Shown here: in pieces, positions 40,636-49,418 of the stretch | How positions within the stretch are numbered: position 1 is the first letter of the stretch | Layout: each line of letters begins with the position of its first letter | Source of the DNA: Bacillus sp. USDA818B3_A | GTDB lineage: Bacteria; Bacillota; Bacilli; Bacillales; Cytobacillaceae | Length of the DNA: 64,000 nt | Direction: 5' to 3' | Assembly: GCF_009928415.1 (NCBI RefSeq) | Contig: NZ_JAABNN010000004.1 | Coordinates: 257,742-321,741, forward strand | Notes under the pieces: model-generated | What the model was told of the DNA's origin: nothing | Database searches by the model: none | Seen by the model: the letters and a program-made list of their open reading frames with translations, nothing else | Position numbers and translations under genes: made by a program

Positions 40636-43600
40636 TTAGTGAATAATTTGCTTCACAAATTCTCCTGAAACCCAGCCTGTTTGTGTTGAATTAGGAAGGT
40701 AGACTTGATACCAGCCATTACTAGAAACTAGGTTATCATTACTGGTTACTGCTTTTAGGTATGTTCCACTTGCAACAGACGTTAATACGGTCGAATCCGA
40801 ACTTGTAGAAGCACTGCTGCGAATTCGTAAACTATCGACATCACTGTTCACCTGCAGCAAATTAACAATCGTAATATTTTGTCCATTCAACCAGCCGCTC
40901 CGGCCATTCACCCCGACACGGAACCAACGGTAAGAATTATAATTTAAACTTGATGGATTGTAATATACATCGGTATTATATCCGTTAACTGTCACAACTG
41001 TGAATAGGTCGAGTGATTCCAAAATGGTTGATGATGATACATACGGCAGTGATCTAAAATTCACCGAATAACTATTGGTTTTCGCCAAAATTCCAGTTGG
41101 GAAATTGATGATCTTATTTGCCGGGTAAGGATTCCCTGCTGGAATATCCCTTCCGTTAACTGGCGGAGCACTTGCTGTCATCGTTAGCTCCTGTCTATTC
41201 CAATAATACGAAGAGTCATATGATTGAATGCTTTCCATTAGGTTTGCTATTCCAGTTTTCCAATTTTGATCGGTAGCATATCTGACATTCATCCCCGTTA
41301 AGGTAGGACCATTGTAGTAAGCGCCACTTTCTTCGAGGTAATCCTGTCTAACCTGATATGCTACTTTATTAATACTATCCTGCACGGTTGGGAAGTAATA
41401 ACCGCATGTAAACGGGCAAACATCATAGGCCCCGTAACCATAAAGGTTATGTTTATAGGTTATTAAATCCGATCCTCCCCAGCCGGTCTCCCATATCGCA
41501 TGTGCGACTAAATAAAGGGCATTCACACCATATAAATTCTGAGCATTAATAAAACCTTGGGCATAATCCTTTAGCGGACTACTTGGATTTTTAGCGTTAA
41601 AGAAAGCCACAATTCCTGCTGCTGTTATGTTAGCTGGTTTCTTCAAGTTTAGGACAGCGTATAGATTTCCATTTCCAATCGTAATCTGAGTAGAAATAGT
41701 ACTGACTCCGCCATTTTTCCCGGTTTCCTTAACAGTTATGGTATGCTGGCCATCCGAAAACTGCAGCGTGTTAAGGGTGTATTGATAACTGGCATTTGTA
41801 TTGTTATAGGCGGGATAGGAGGCTGCCACATCCGTACGGACTAGGCCATACTGCGCTTGACCGATGATTTTTCCATCAATTGAAATTTCAACCTGTGATA
41901 CTCCGCTTCCGTCTAAATACCAGCCGCTGATAAGAGTGGACCCTTTAACTGTCGTCCCATTCTTAGGAGACTCCAAAGATCCTATTGCAATCAGATTCCG
42001 AACAGTTATCGTACGTGTAAGCTCGGTTTTCACACCGGTTTTCCCTGTCTCTCGGACTGTTAAGGTGTGCTGGCCATTTGAGAGATTTGCCGTGTTTAAC
42101 GTGTATTGGTAGCCGGAATTGGCATTTTTATAAGCAGGATAGGCTGCTGCCACATCCGTACGGGCTAGGCCATACTTTGCTTGACCGGTGATTTTTCCAT
42201 CCACTAACACTTCAACCTTTGCCACTCCGTTTTGATCTAAGAACCAGCCGCGGATAAGTGTATTGCCTTTAACCTGGGAATCGTTCTTTGGTTCATCAAC
42301 GGTTCCTCTTACAGGTAACTTTTGAACAATGTTTTGAACTGTGAAGAGGCGGTTTAACTCCTTCATCACTCCATTTTTCCCTGTCTCCCTGACGGTCAGG
42401 GTGTGCTGGCCATTGGTAAGTGCTGTCGTATTGAGGGTGTATTGATAGCCAGCATTCGCATTTTTATAAAGAGGATATGCCTTGGCCACATCCGTACGGG
42501 CTAAACCATACTGCGCCTGACCGAGGAGTTTCCCATCTACCATTATCTCAATCTCCGCCACTGCGCTAGTATCTAAAAACCAGCCGCGGACAACCGTGCT
42601 GCCTTTGACCGTCGCGCCATTCGCTGGTACATCAATGATCCCTCTTACAGGTAAGTTCTGAACGGGATTGGCTACAGTGTTTTGGATGTTGATAAGACGT
42701 TTAAGCTCGGTCGTCTTTCCATTTTTCCCCGTCTCCCGAATGGTCAGGGTGTGCTGGCCATTGGTAAGTGCCGTCGTATTGAGGGTGTATTGGTATCCAG
42801 CATTGGCATTTTTATAGGCAGGATACGCCTTGGCCACATCTGTACGGGCTAAACCATACTCTGCTTGACCGAGAAGTTTCCCATCGACTAATGCCTCAAC
42901 CTTCGCCACTCCGCTTCCATCTAAAAACCAGCCGCGGACAACTGTGCTGCCTTTGACCGTCGCGCCATTCGCTGGTGCATCAACGGTGCCTCTGACAGAT
43001 AGAGTCTGAGCCGTGTTAGTAACCGTGTTTTGAGCAGCATTCTGGATATTCACCAGACGTTTAAGCTCGTTCCTTTTACCATTTTTCCCTGTTTCCCTGA
43101 CGGTCAGGGTGTGCTGGCCATTGGTAAGTGCCGTTGTATTGAGGGTGTATTCGTATCCAGCATTTGCATTATTATAGCCAGAATACGCCTTGGCCACATC
43201 CGTACGGGCTAAACCATACTGTGCTTGACCGAGGATTTTTCCATCCACCAGCACCTCAACCTTAGCCGCTCCGCTTCCATCTAAAAACCAGCCGCGGACA
43301 ACTGTGCTGCCTTTAACTGCCGCGCCATTCGCCGGCACATCAATGGAGCCTTTAGCCGGTAAGGATTGAACGGTATTTTGGACTGCGTTCTGAACGTTAA
43401 CCAGCCGTTTAAGTTCGGTCTTCACGCCTGTTTTCCCTGTTTCCCTAACGGTCAGAGTGTGCTGGCCATTGGCTAGGGCCGCTGTATTTAAGGAATACTG
43501 ATATCCAGCGTTTCCATTTTTATAAGCTGGATACGCCTTTAATACATCAGAACGTGCAATCCCGTACTTTGCTTGGGCTACAATTTTTCCATCTACCAAT

Positions 43601-43812
43601 ATGTCAACTTTCGCCACTCCGTTTCCATCCAAGAACCAGCCTTTGACAACGCTGATCCCTTTAAGGGTGGAACTCGAGAGCGGTGTTTCCAAGGTTCCTT
43701 TTGGTGCTAGAACACCAGCAGCTGAAGCTATATTGCCGTGGAAGATTAATAGAATGGCAAAAAAGGATGCCAAAAATACATATTCAGTTAACTTGCGTTT
43801 AATTCTCCCCAT
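40636..43812 (-). CDS. Secreted N-acetylglucosaminidase with six Ig-like repeats and SH3 domains
   Basis: 1058 residues. A signal peptide ends at ...GNIASAA. Six tandem repeats of about 100 residues follow (about 35-690), each opening like RGTVDAPANGATVKGSTVVRGW and ending like GQHTLTVRETGKNG. They look like Ig-like wall-targeting modules. A glucosaminidase domain (about 720-880) holds the likely catalytic Glu in HAIWETGWGGSDL and the YGYGAYD motif. Two bacterial SH3 domains close the protein (about 920-1055, ending TQTGWVSGEFVKQIIH). It should cut GlcNAc-MurNAc bonds in peptidoglycan, like LytD. The repeats are very similar at DNA level (about 41.7-43.7 kb), so copy number may vary between strains. 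The GAGGAG site abuts the ATG. Confidence 0.88.
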   Translation of the reverse strand: MGRIKRKLTEYVFLASFFAILLIFHGNIASAAGVLAPKGTLETPLSSSTLKGISVVKGWFLDGNGVAKVDILVDGKIVAQAKYGIARSDVLKAYPAYKNGNAGYQYSLNTAALANGQHTLTVRETGKTGVKTELKRLVNVQNAVQNTVQSLPAKGSIDVPANGAAVKGSTVVRGWFLDGSGAAKVEVLVDGKILGQAQYGLARTDVAKAYSGYNNANAGYEYTLNTTALTNGQHTLTVRETGKNGKRNELKRLVNIQNAAQNTVTNTAQTLSVRGTVDAPANGATVKGSTVVRGWFLDGSGVAKVEALVDGKLLGQAEYGLARTDVAKAYPAYKNANAGYQYTLNTTALTNGQHTLTIRETGKNGKTTELKRLINIQNTVANPVQNLPVRGIIDVPANGATVKGSTVVRGWFLDTSAVAEIEIMVDGKLLGQAQYGLARTDVAKAYPLYKNANAGYQYTLNTTALTNGQHTLTVRETGKNGVMKELNRLFTVQNIVQKLPVRGTVDEPKNDSQVKGNTLIRGWFLDQNGVAKVEVLVDGKITGQAKYGLARTDVAAAYPAYKNANSGYQYTLNTANLSNGQHTLTVRETGKTGVKTELTRTITVRNLIAIGSLESPKNGTTVKGSTLISGWYLDGSGVSQVEISIDGKIIGQAQYGLVRTDVAASYPAYNNTNASYQYTLNTLQFSDGQHTITVKETGKNGGVSTISTQITIGNGNLYAVLNLKKPANITAAGIVAFFNAKNPSSPLKDYAQGFINAQNLYGVNALYLVAHAIWETGWGGSDLITYKHNLYGYGAYDVCPFTCGYYFPTVQDSINKVAYQVRQDYLEESGAYYNGPTLTGMNVRYATDQNWKTGIANLMESIQSYDSSYYWNRQELTMTASAPPVNGRDIPAGNPYPANKIINFPTGILAKTNSYSVNFRSLPYVSSSTILESLDLFTVVTVNGYNTDVYYNPSSLNYNSYRWFRVGVNGRSGWLNGQNITIVNLLQVNSDVDSLRIRSSASTSSDSTVLTSVASGTYLKAVTSNDNLVSSNGWYQVYLPNSTQTGWVSGEFVKQIIH

Positions 43813-43955
43813 CTCCTCTATATATTTTAATCTATTTCTAAAGACCTACTTTAAATTCTACCAAACTATTAGATTGTAAACAATGAAATATCGACAAAAT
43901 ATGTGTAAAACCGCCAACAATTTACAAAAGAGGAAACTTCGTTTTTTTAAAATTA

Positions 43956-44142
43956 AGGCTGTGTTAAAGGAAATTGTTGATTTTCAGCATGTTGATTGGA
44001 GTGGAAGGCGGCGTAGACTCCTGCGGGAGTACGGGGCAGGGGAGACCCCGCAGGCGCTTTCAGCGCCGAGGAGGCTCCCCGGCACGCCCGCGAACCGCTT
44101 GCCGCCTGGAGCGGAAATCAACATTCATAATTAACACAGCCT
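43956..44142. repeat. MITE-like GC-rich element, copy 1
   Basis: A 187-bp element bounded by perfect 12-bp terminal inverted repeats, AGGCTGTGTTAA (43956-43967) and TTAACACAGCCT (44131-44142). An AAATTA copy lies at each side, possibly a target-site duplication in AT-rich DNA. The core is GC-rich and full of self-complementary pieces. No transposase is present. It fills most of the gap between the glucosaminidase and tagF-like genes. Confidence 0.8.
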
Positions 44143-44151
44143 AAATTAAAA

Positions 44152-44183
44152 AAGGCTTACTCCTTAGTTTAGGAGTAAGCCTT
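44152..44183 (-). terminator. Terminator overlapping the 3' end of the tagF-like gene
   Basis: A perfect 13-bp stem (44152-44164 with 44171-44183) and a 6-nt loop, then a T run on the minus strand. It includes the stop codon at 44169. Confidence 0.9.
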
Positions 44184-45389
44184 CATAGCTTCAGGTTTCG
44201 TACTTAATACTCGCTTGTATAGTTCTTCATTACTAATTCCTGTTTCATCATTTAAAAGAAACTCAATCACCTTCGTACGATCAGCCTTATGCAAATCTGG
44301 TGAAGTCAAATTTTCCTCCAAGGATGCAACAAGGTCTTCCTCCGTCATGACTAAAGAACCGCCACAGACCTTTTCTAAATCATAATAGAAGCCCCGGTCG
44401 ACACTTCCATAGGATTGATAATCAAAGGCATAATGAATAATCGGTCTGTCTAACAATAAAAAGTCAAAATAGCAGCTGGAGTAATCTGTAACTAAGACAT
44501 CTGTTGCCAAAAGCAACTCCTGTGAGTCAAATGGAAGCTTGGAAATCGATAGAATATTAGGAGAGACAGCAGCTTGTCCTTGAACAGCACCTGATTCAGC
44601 ATAATGATTTTTCTCTACTATTACGGCATTATGCTTTTTAAGGACTCCTTCCAGTCTTTCTTGATCTTTTCCTGTTAACAATTGAAAGGAAAAATTTTTC
44701 CCTGTCGCATCACGAAACGTCGGCATATACGTAATAATTGTCTTATCTTTTATTTCAGGTAATAAATCATAGAGCTTCTTTTTATAGCGATAGGATTGAT
44801 CTTTTTGCTCTATTAAAAAATCATTTCGCGGCTGGCCGATTGAGAGAATTTTATCTCTTGTTATATTAAAACTTTGAAAGGCACTTAACAGCTTATCCGC
44901 ATTTTCCTGTGAAGAAGAAATATAATAACGATAGTTGTCCATATTCTTTTTCTTAAATTGACTAAATAGCCCCTCTTGGCTCTGGTAGCCTATCGCGTCA
45001 TCACCAATCCGTTTTAAAGGAATCCCATGCCAAAGCTGGACCGTGATACACTTTCCAAAAATATTTAAATTGGAAATGTCCGTATGGGAATGAGAAAAAA
45101 ATGCATACTTGGCTGTAATCGCATAATACATAGCTGTCAGTGAGTTCTTTTTATAAAATCTAATATGATCATGATTGCTGATTTGCGTGAAGACGGGTTC
45201 TTTCCCAATCCAAATTAATTCAAATTCAGAAGGACGATGCTCTGAAAGCCACTCCACGAGAAACCTTGGATTATCCCCATACCTATCGCCAAACCAGGCA
45301 CCAAAAACAATCCGATTCTTCTTTTTTACCACTAAACAGCTGATCAAATAAAAAATGATATTAATAAACTGCTTGATATAATATTTCAT
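44169..45389 (-). CDS. CDP-glycerol glycerophosphotransferase (TagB/TagF-like)
   Basis: 406 residues of the CDP-glycerol:polyglycerolphosphate transferase family. Characteristic pieces are VQLWHGIPLKRIG, GQPRNDFL, TIITYMPTFRDATGKNF, and LVTDYSSCYFDFLLLDRPIIHYAFDY. A short hydrophobic N-terminus may associate with the membrane. It adds glycerol phosphate from CDP-glycerol to a lipid-linked chain. The length fits a single-domain TagB-like or short TagF-like enzyme. The tagD gene three bases upstream makes the CDP-glycerol, so the two form a unit. Confidence 0.88.
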   Translation of the reverse strand: MKYYIKQFINIIFYLISCLVVKKKNRIVFGAWFGDRYGDNPRFLVEWLSEHRPSEFELIWIGKEPVFTQISNHDHIRFYKKNSLTAMYYAITAKYAFFSHSHTDISNLNIFGKCITVQLWHGIPLKRIGDDAIGYQSQEGLFSQFKKKNMDNYRYYISSSQENADKLLSAFQSFNITRDKILSIGQPRNDFLIEQKDQSYRYKKKLYDLLPEIKDKTIITYMPTFRDATGKNFSFQLLTGKDQERLEGVLKKHNAVIVEKNHYAESGAVQGQAAVSPNILSISKLPFDSQELLLATDVLVTDYSSCYFDFLLLDRPIIHYAFDYQSYGSVDRGFYYDLEKVCGGSLVMTEEDLVASLEENLTSPDLHKADRTKVIEFLLNDETGISNEELYKRVLSTKPEAMKAYS

Positions 45390-45392
45390 GTC

Positions 45393-45785
45393 TCACCTTT
45401 GTTTATTTAAATCGGTTTTCACTTTTGTTGTCGAAATGCCTTCTGTCCGCGGCAGATACACCACTTCGCAAATATCGGAAAGATCATCGAACTTTCCTTC
45501 CCAGTCGTTCCCCATCACAAAAGTTTGAACATCATTATTCAAGATATCGCTGCGTTTTTGTTCCCAATTCATTTCAGGTACCACTTCGTCGACATAAACA
45601 ATTGATTCTAATAGTAACTTTCGCTGGTCATAAGAAAAATAAGATTTCTTTCCTTTAATATCATTAAATTCATCTGAAGAAAGTCCAACGATTAAATAAT
45701 CACCTAAATCTTTTGCTCTTCTCAAAAGGTTAATATGTCCATAATGCAATAAATCAAATGTACCGTAAGTAATGACTTTTTTCAT
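45393..45785 (-). CDS. tagD: Glycerol-3-phosphate cytidylyltransferase
   Basis: 130 residues. The HxGH motif (YGTFDLLHYGHINLLRRAK) and the C-terminal EGISTTKVK are the signatures of TagD, which makes CDP-glycerol for teichoic acid synthesis. The ATG at 45785 is chosen because GAGGGT lies at good spacing; upstream in-frame starts have none. It precedes the tagF-like gene by 3 nt. Confidence 0.95.
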   Translation of the reverse strand: MKKVITYGTFDLLHYGHINLLRRAKDLGDYLIVGLSSDEFNDIKGKKSYFSYDQRKLLLESIVYVDEVVPEMNWEQKRSDILNNDVQTFVMGNDWEGKFDDLSDICEVVYLPRTEGISTTKVKTDLNKQR

Positions 45786-45934
45786 TTTATACCCTCTTAC
45801 CTGTTTATTTAATGGTTCCAAGCTGCAGAAAAAAATACTTTTATCCTTTAAAATTGTATATTTTTTATATTCTTACCTACCCATACTAAAACAATACTTG
45901 CCGGATAATCAAGACTTTTATCCATTTCAACTTC

Positions 45935-47431
45935 TTAACCAAGCTTCTTCTTTACCTGAAGGAGGACTTTCTTGGCTGTTTCTTTATTGATTAAGATAAA
46001 AAAGGCTAAATACAATAGATATGCCAGGACACCAACAACGATAATCGTTAGGATGGACCCGGCGTGCAGCCCCTGTTTGACCCAGGCGCCTGCATAGTAA
46101 ATGGGAATCCCGGCAGCAATTAACAGAAAGTGCATTTTCCCATAAGGAAATAAGTTAAACAGACGTTTATTTTGATACACATTTAAAGTATTGATAAATA
46201 TTTTAGAAACAGAGAAGGAAACGGCCGCACCTAAAAGTCCGATTTTGCTGATTAAAATCAAACTCAGCAGAACATTCAAGACAAATAATAAGATATTATT
46301 GATCAAATTAATTTTTGAATACTTGGTCATGCTTAAAAGGGCGCCAGCAGGGCCAATAATGGCATCATATACGGTCCCAAGGAAGAACAAGAACATAATT
46401 AAAGTGATATTGCTGACATGCGAGGCATCCACGCCAAATATTTGCAGGATCTCTTCTGTACAGATGGTAAGCGTGACCCATGCAGGTAAAATTAATGCCG
46501 CAATGACAAGAGTCGACTGTTTAAACAGGTCTTTCAGCTCATCCATTTTATTGTTTTGATAATACTCGGACATAATCGGCCACATTGTCACAAAAGGAGC
46601 GACAAACAAAGCCAAGATTGCTGAGTAATTTTCAAAAATACGCAAGATCCCTACCTCAAAATTCCCCATCATATAACTTAAAATAAACTTATCCAAGGAG
46701 ACGAGGACGATGGAAATAGAAGCAACAAAGAAGAGCGGGACGGAATAACGTATGTATTCGTTCACACGGCCTTTTGCCGCAGATTTTACATCGGAATACT
46801 CCTTAAAAATATAGATATACCGAATGACCACCAATACCATTTCAACCCCAAGCAGGACCATAACTGCTGCCTGCAATCCTTTAGTGATATAAAACACAGC
46901 AACCAAAAGGACGATTTTAAGTAAATTATTTAGAAAAGGGTTAAAGATGTTCGCCAGAACCGTCCGTTTTTCTCCCTGAAAAAAACCATCCAATATTTTA
47001 GAATAGGACAAGATAATGACATACAGCAATAGGTATATTCCTAAATCTGCGTCTAATTTGAATGAATGAAATAATGGCGTTTTAACTATCCACACAATGG
47101 ATAATACCAAAACCAAGAGAAGCGTAGTAATGATTGTCGATATTTTTAGAAACCATTTCCGTTGGCTTTTTTCATCGGTCCCGGCCACACTTCGAATGAT
47201 CCCCGTATCCATACCGATTAGCGGCAGGACCATTAGAATATTGGCAAAGGATAAAAATATACTTAATGAACCATAGGCTTCGATCCCTAATGATTTACTT
47301 AAAACGACTTGACTTAAAAAAGCTAATCCGGACCCTAATAGTTTAATGAGAAAAACATAAAATGTTCCTTTAAAAAATGTATTTTTGCTTTCCAACTGTA
47401 GTTGCTCTCCATTCTTTGAATAATGGGCCAA
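45935..47431 (-). CDS. Polysaccharide flippase (MOP/Wzx family)
   Basis: 498 residues with about fourteen membrane helices and the N-terminal TFYVFLIKLLGSGLAFLSQVVLSKSLG segment typical of Wzx-like lipid-linked oligosaccharide flippases. It should move the lipid-linked repeat unit across the membrane before the Wzy-type polymerase acts. It lies within the same envelope region, 150 nt before tagD. No unusual feature. Confidence 0.87.
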   Translation of the reverse strand: MAHYSKNGEQLQLESKNTFFKGTFYVFLIKLLGSGLAFLSQVVLSKSLGIEAYGSLSIFLSFANILMVLPLIGMDTGIIRSVAGTDEKSQRKWFLKISTIITTLLLVLVLSIVWIVKTPLFHSFKLDADLGIYLLLYVIILSYSKILDGFFQGEKRTVLANIFNPFLNNLLKIVLLVAVFYITKGLQAAVMVLLGVEMVLVVIRYIYIFKEYSDVKSAAKGRVNEYIRYSVPLFFVASISIVLVSLDKFILSYMMGNFEVGILRIFENYSAILALFVAPFVTMWPIMSEYYQNNKMDELKDLFKQSTLVIAALILPAWVTLTICTEEILQIFGVDASHVSNITLIMFLFFLGTVYDAIIGPAGALLSMTKYSKINLINNILLFVLNVLLSLILISKIGLLGAAVSFSVSKIFINTLNVYQNKRLFNLFPYGKMHFLLIAAGIPIYYAGAWVKQGLHAGSILTIIVVGVLAYLLYLAFFILINKETAKKVLLQVKKKLG

Positions 47432-47520
47432 AACCAGAAAAATTCATAGTTTCGAAAATCACTACTCTATAATACCATCATTCAGCTATAATTCCATAAC
47501 CGAATCATACTCATAAAGAA

Positions 47521-47540
47521 AACCCGCCGGTTGGCGAGTT
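47521..47540 (-). terminator. Terminator after the amidase gene
   Basis: An 8-bp stem with one mismatch (47521-47528 with 47533-47540) and a T-rich tail on the minus strand. Confidence 0.7.
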
Positions 47541-47543
47541 GTC

Positions 47544-48536
47544 TTAGTCAAACATCACATCCCAAGTCTTTTGTCCAACAATTCCATCTGCGGCTAATCC
47601 ATTGCGTTTTTGGAAGGCCTTAACGGCCGCTTCTGTCTTCGGGCCAAAAGATCCTACCTGCGATACCCCCAAGGTCCTTTGAATCATCTTAACCTCTTCC
47701 CCTTTTGATCCTCTGCGAATCAAATGGCCTGGATATGGAGCACTTTTCAAGGCATCTTGCGAAGGTGATGCTGGATTATCGATCCAATAAAGATTCTTCC
47801 CGCCATTACCATCAATCCAGTTCGCACCACCTACATTGTGCCAATCCCCTTCACGCGCGAAGACATTAAACTCTTCCCCCGGCCTGGTATCACGGACAAA
47901 TCCGGCCGAATGACTTGGCGCACTGCGGATATCAGTCTGCACTAAAGCTCGTACTCTTTGTATAATGGTATTGCTGTGAACAAACACCGGTTCAATGGGA
48001 CCAATTTGAACCGGTCTGGCCTGGATGGCTTGGACAGCTTCAGCTTTCCCGCTTTTCACCAGATTAAGAAAGTCACTCCAAGTAACCCCCTTAGCACCAT
48101 TTCTTAGGTTTCTAGGACAGTTTTTTCCACTCCAGCGATTGTGCTGGACCACATTGGCAAGGGGAATTTTATACGTGCTCATCAATTGCTTAGTTACTTC
48201 CGCAGCATTTTCAACTGCCTGTCTAAAATCCCCATCACTGTTTACACAAATTTCGATATGAATCGATGAGGAATTCCCTTTACCATTTCTTCCATCCCCA
48301 GCAGCCCATGCTACCTCATTAAATGGGATAGATTGAATCGCTTCCGAGTCATCAATTTGTAAGTGCCAGGAGGCGGAACGGTCATTTCCCCGCTGCTGGA
48401 GTCTTGCATGTGCTTCAGCATCTGCACCCGGGCTTGGATTATCTGTTTCATGGATGGTAATGTATTTAGGGACCATTCGAATACCCGGTCGTGTGTCTTT
48501 ATTTGAAGCAGGAATCAATTGTTGAATGATGTTCAC
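47544..48536 (-). CDS. N-acetylmuramoyl-L-alanine amidase (CwlA-like) with SH3 and PG-binding domains
   Basis: 330 residues. An Amidase_2 domain (about 20-150) has zinc ligands in KYITIHETDN and VVQHNRWSGKNCPRNL. An SH3-like domain lies at about 185-250 (RVRALVQTDIRSAPSHSAG...WHNVGGANWID), and a PG_binding_1 domain at about 265-328 (RRGSKGEEVKMIQRTLG). It cleaves the bond between MurNAc and L-Ala. There is no signal peptide, as in phage-type CwlA enzymes, so export would need lysis or another route; no holin is nearby. The start is GTG 48536 with AAAGGAG upstream; the ATG at 48569 has no site. Confidence 0.88.
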   Translation of the reverse strand: MNIIQQLIPASNKDTRPGIRMVPKYITIHETDNPSPGADAEAHARLQQRGNDRSASWHLQIDDSEAIQSIPFNEVAWAAGDGRNGKGNSSSIHIEICVNSDGDFRQAVENAAEVTKQLMSTYKIPLANVVQHNRWSGKNCPRNLRNGAKGVTWSDFLNLVKSGKAEAVQAIQARPVQIGPIEPVFVHSNTIIQRVRALVQTDIRSAPSHSAGFVRDTRPGEEFNVFAREGDWHNVGGANWIDGNGGKNLYWIDNPASPSQDALKSAPYPGHLIRRGSKGEEVKMIQRTLGVSQVGSFGPKTEAAVKAFQKRNGLAADGIVGQKTWDVMFD

Positions 48537-48669
48537 ACTTTTCCTCTCCTTTCGTTTATATTTATGCATTTCTTGATCATCCGGTTAGGGTCGATAGTCC
48601 TGTTTTGCTTTTCTTTTCACAAATCATTAGTATGTAGGTAAGCAAATTGAATGGATAGAAGGTATTAGG

Positions 48670-49062
48670 ATGAAAAGGTTAATAAAATTCGGTCTGGTCG
48701 GAGTCGTTAATACCCTGATTTCCATCGGATGTTATATATTGTTTGTTAAGCTTGGCATGCACTATATCCTCGCAAATATCCTTTCTTATTTGATTGGGCT
48801 ACTAAATAGTTATTATTGGAATAAGAAATGGGTGTTTGAATTCAAAGAAACCCGCCTGTCTGTTTTTGGCAAATTTACAATCGTTAATTTGGCCGTTCTC
48901 AGTTTTAATACTTTAGTCTTGTTTTTATGTGTTAACAAACTTGGCTTGAATCAGTATATATCTCAATTAATCGCTACCGTGTTCGGGATGGGAATCAACT
49001 TCTTTTTAAATAAAAATTGGACCTTTGAATCGAAGGTTAAAAACAAGAATCAGCTCCATTAG
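48670..49062 (+). CDS. GtrA-family membrane protein
   Basis: 130 residues with four membrane helices. The GtrA motifs FGLVGVVNTLIS and LLNSYYWNKKWVFE, and a matching second half INFFLNKNWTFE, are present. GtrA proteins are thought to help flip undecaprenyl-linked sugars used to decorate polysaccharides. A single gene on the plus strand between the amidase and a MITE-like element. AAGGTATTAGG precedes the ATG. Confidence 0.88.
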   Translation: MKRLIKFGLVGVVNTLISIGCYILFVKLGMHYILANILSYLIGLLNSYYWNKKWVFEFKETRLSVFGKFTIVNLAVLSFNTLVLFLCVNKLGLNQYISQLIATVFGMGINFFLNKNWTFESKVKNKNQLH

Positions 49063-49102
49063 GATATTTATGTAAAAAAAGGCTTCGCATAATTAGGAGA
49101 GC

Positions 49103-49388
49103 ACTGAAAAAGTCTCTAAAAAATTAGTTTGTGTTCTAAATTCGCTGCTGATTTCCGTTCCAGGCGGCTTCGCTTTCCGCGGGCGTGCCGGGGAGCCTCC
49201 TCGGCGCTTAAACGCCTGCGGGGTCTCCCCTGCCCCGTACTCCCGCAGGACATTGAACTAGCATCCTTGAATCTGCCCACGCACGAAGAAAATGCGACAG
49301 CATTTTCGAGGAGTCTTCGCCGCCTTCCACTCCAATCAACAGTGTTCTTTTACACAGGCTAACTTTTAATAAAATGGACTTTTTCAGT
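49103..49388. repeat. MITE-like GC-rich element, copy 2 (inverted relative to copy 1)
   Basis: A 286-bp element with perfect 12-bp terminal inverted repeats, ACTGAAAAAGTC (49103-49114) and GACTTTTTCAGT (49377-49388). Its core is the reverse complement of copy 1, but it has different ends and about 60 extra bases. Nothing else is seen in the gap 49063-49418. Confidence 0.8.
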
Positions 49389-49418
49389 TCCTTTTCTAAT
49401 AAGCGGAACCTTTTTTTA

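Noticed and set aside
43883..44134. 83-codon plus-strand frame
   Set aside because: It lies inside the MITE-like element, where GC-rich inverted sequences leave frames open by chance.
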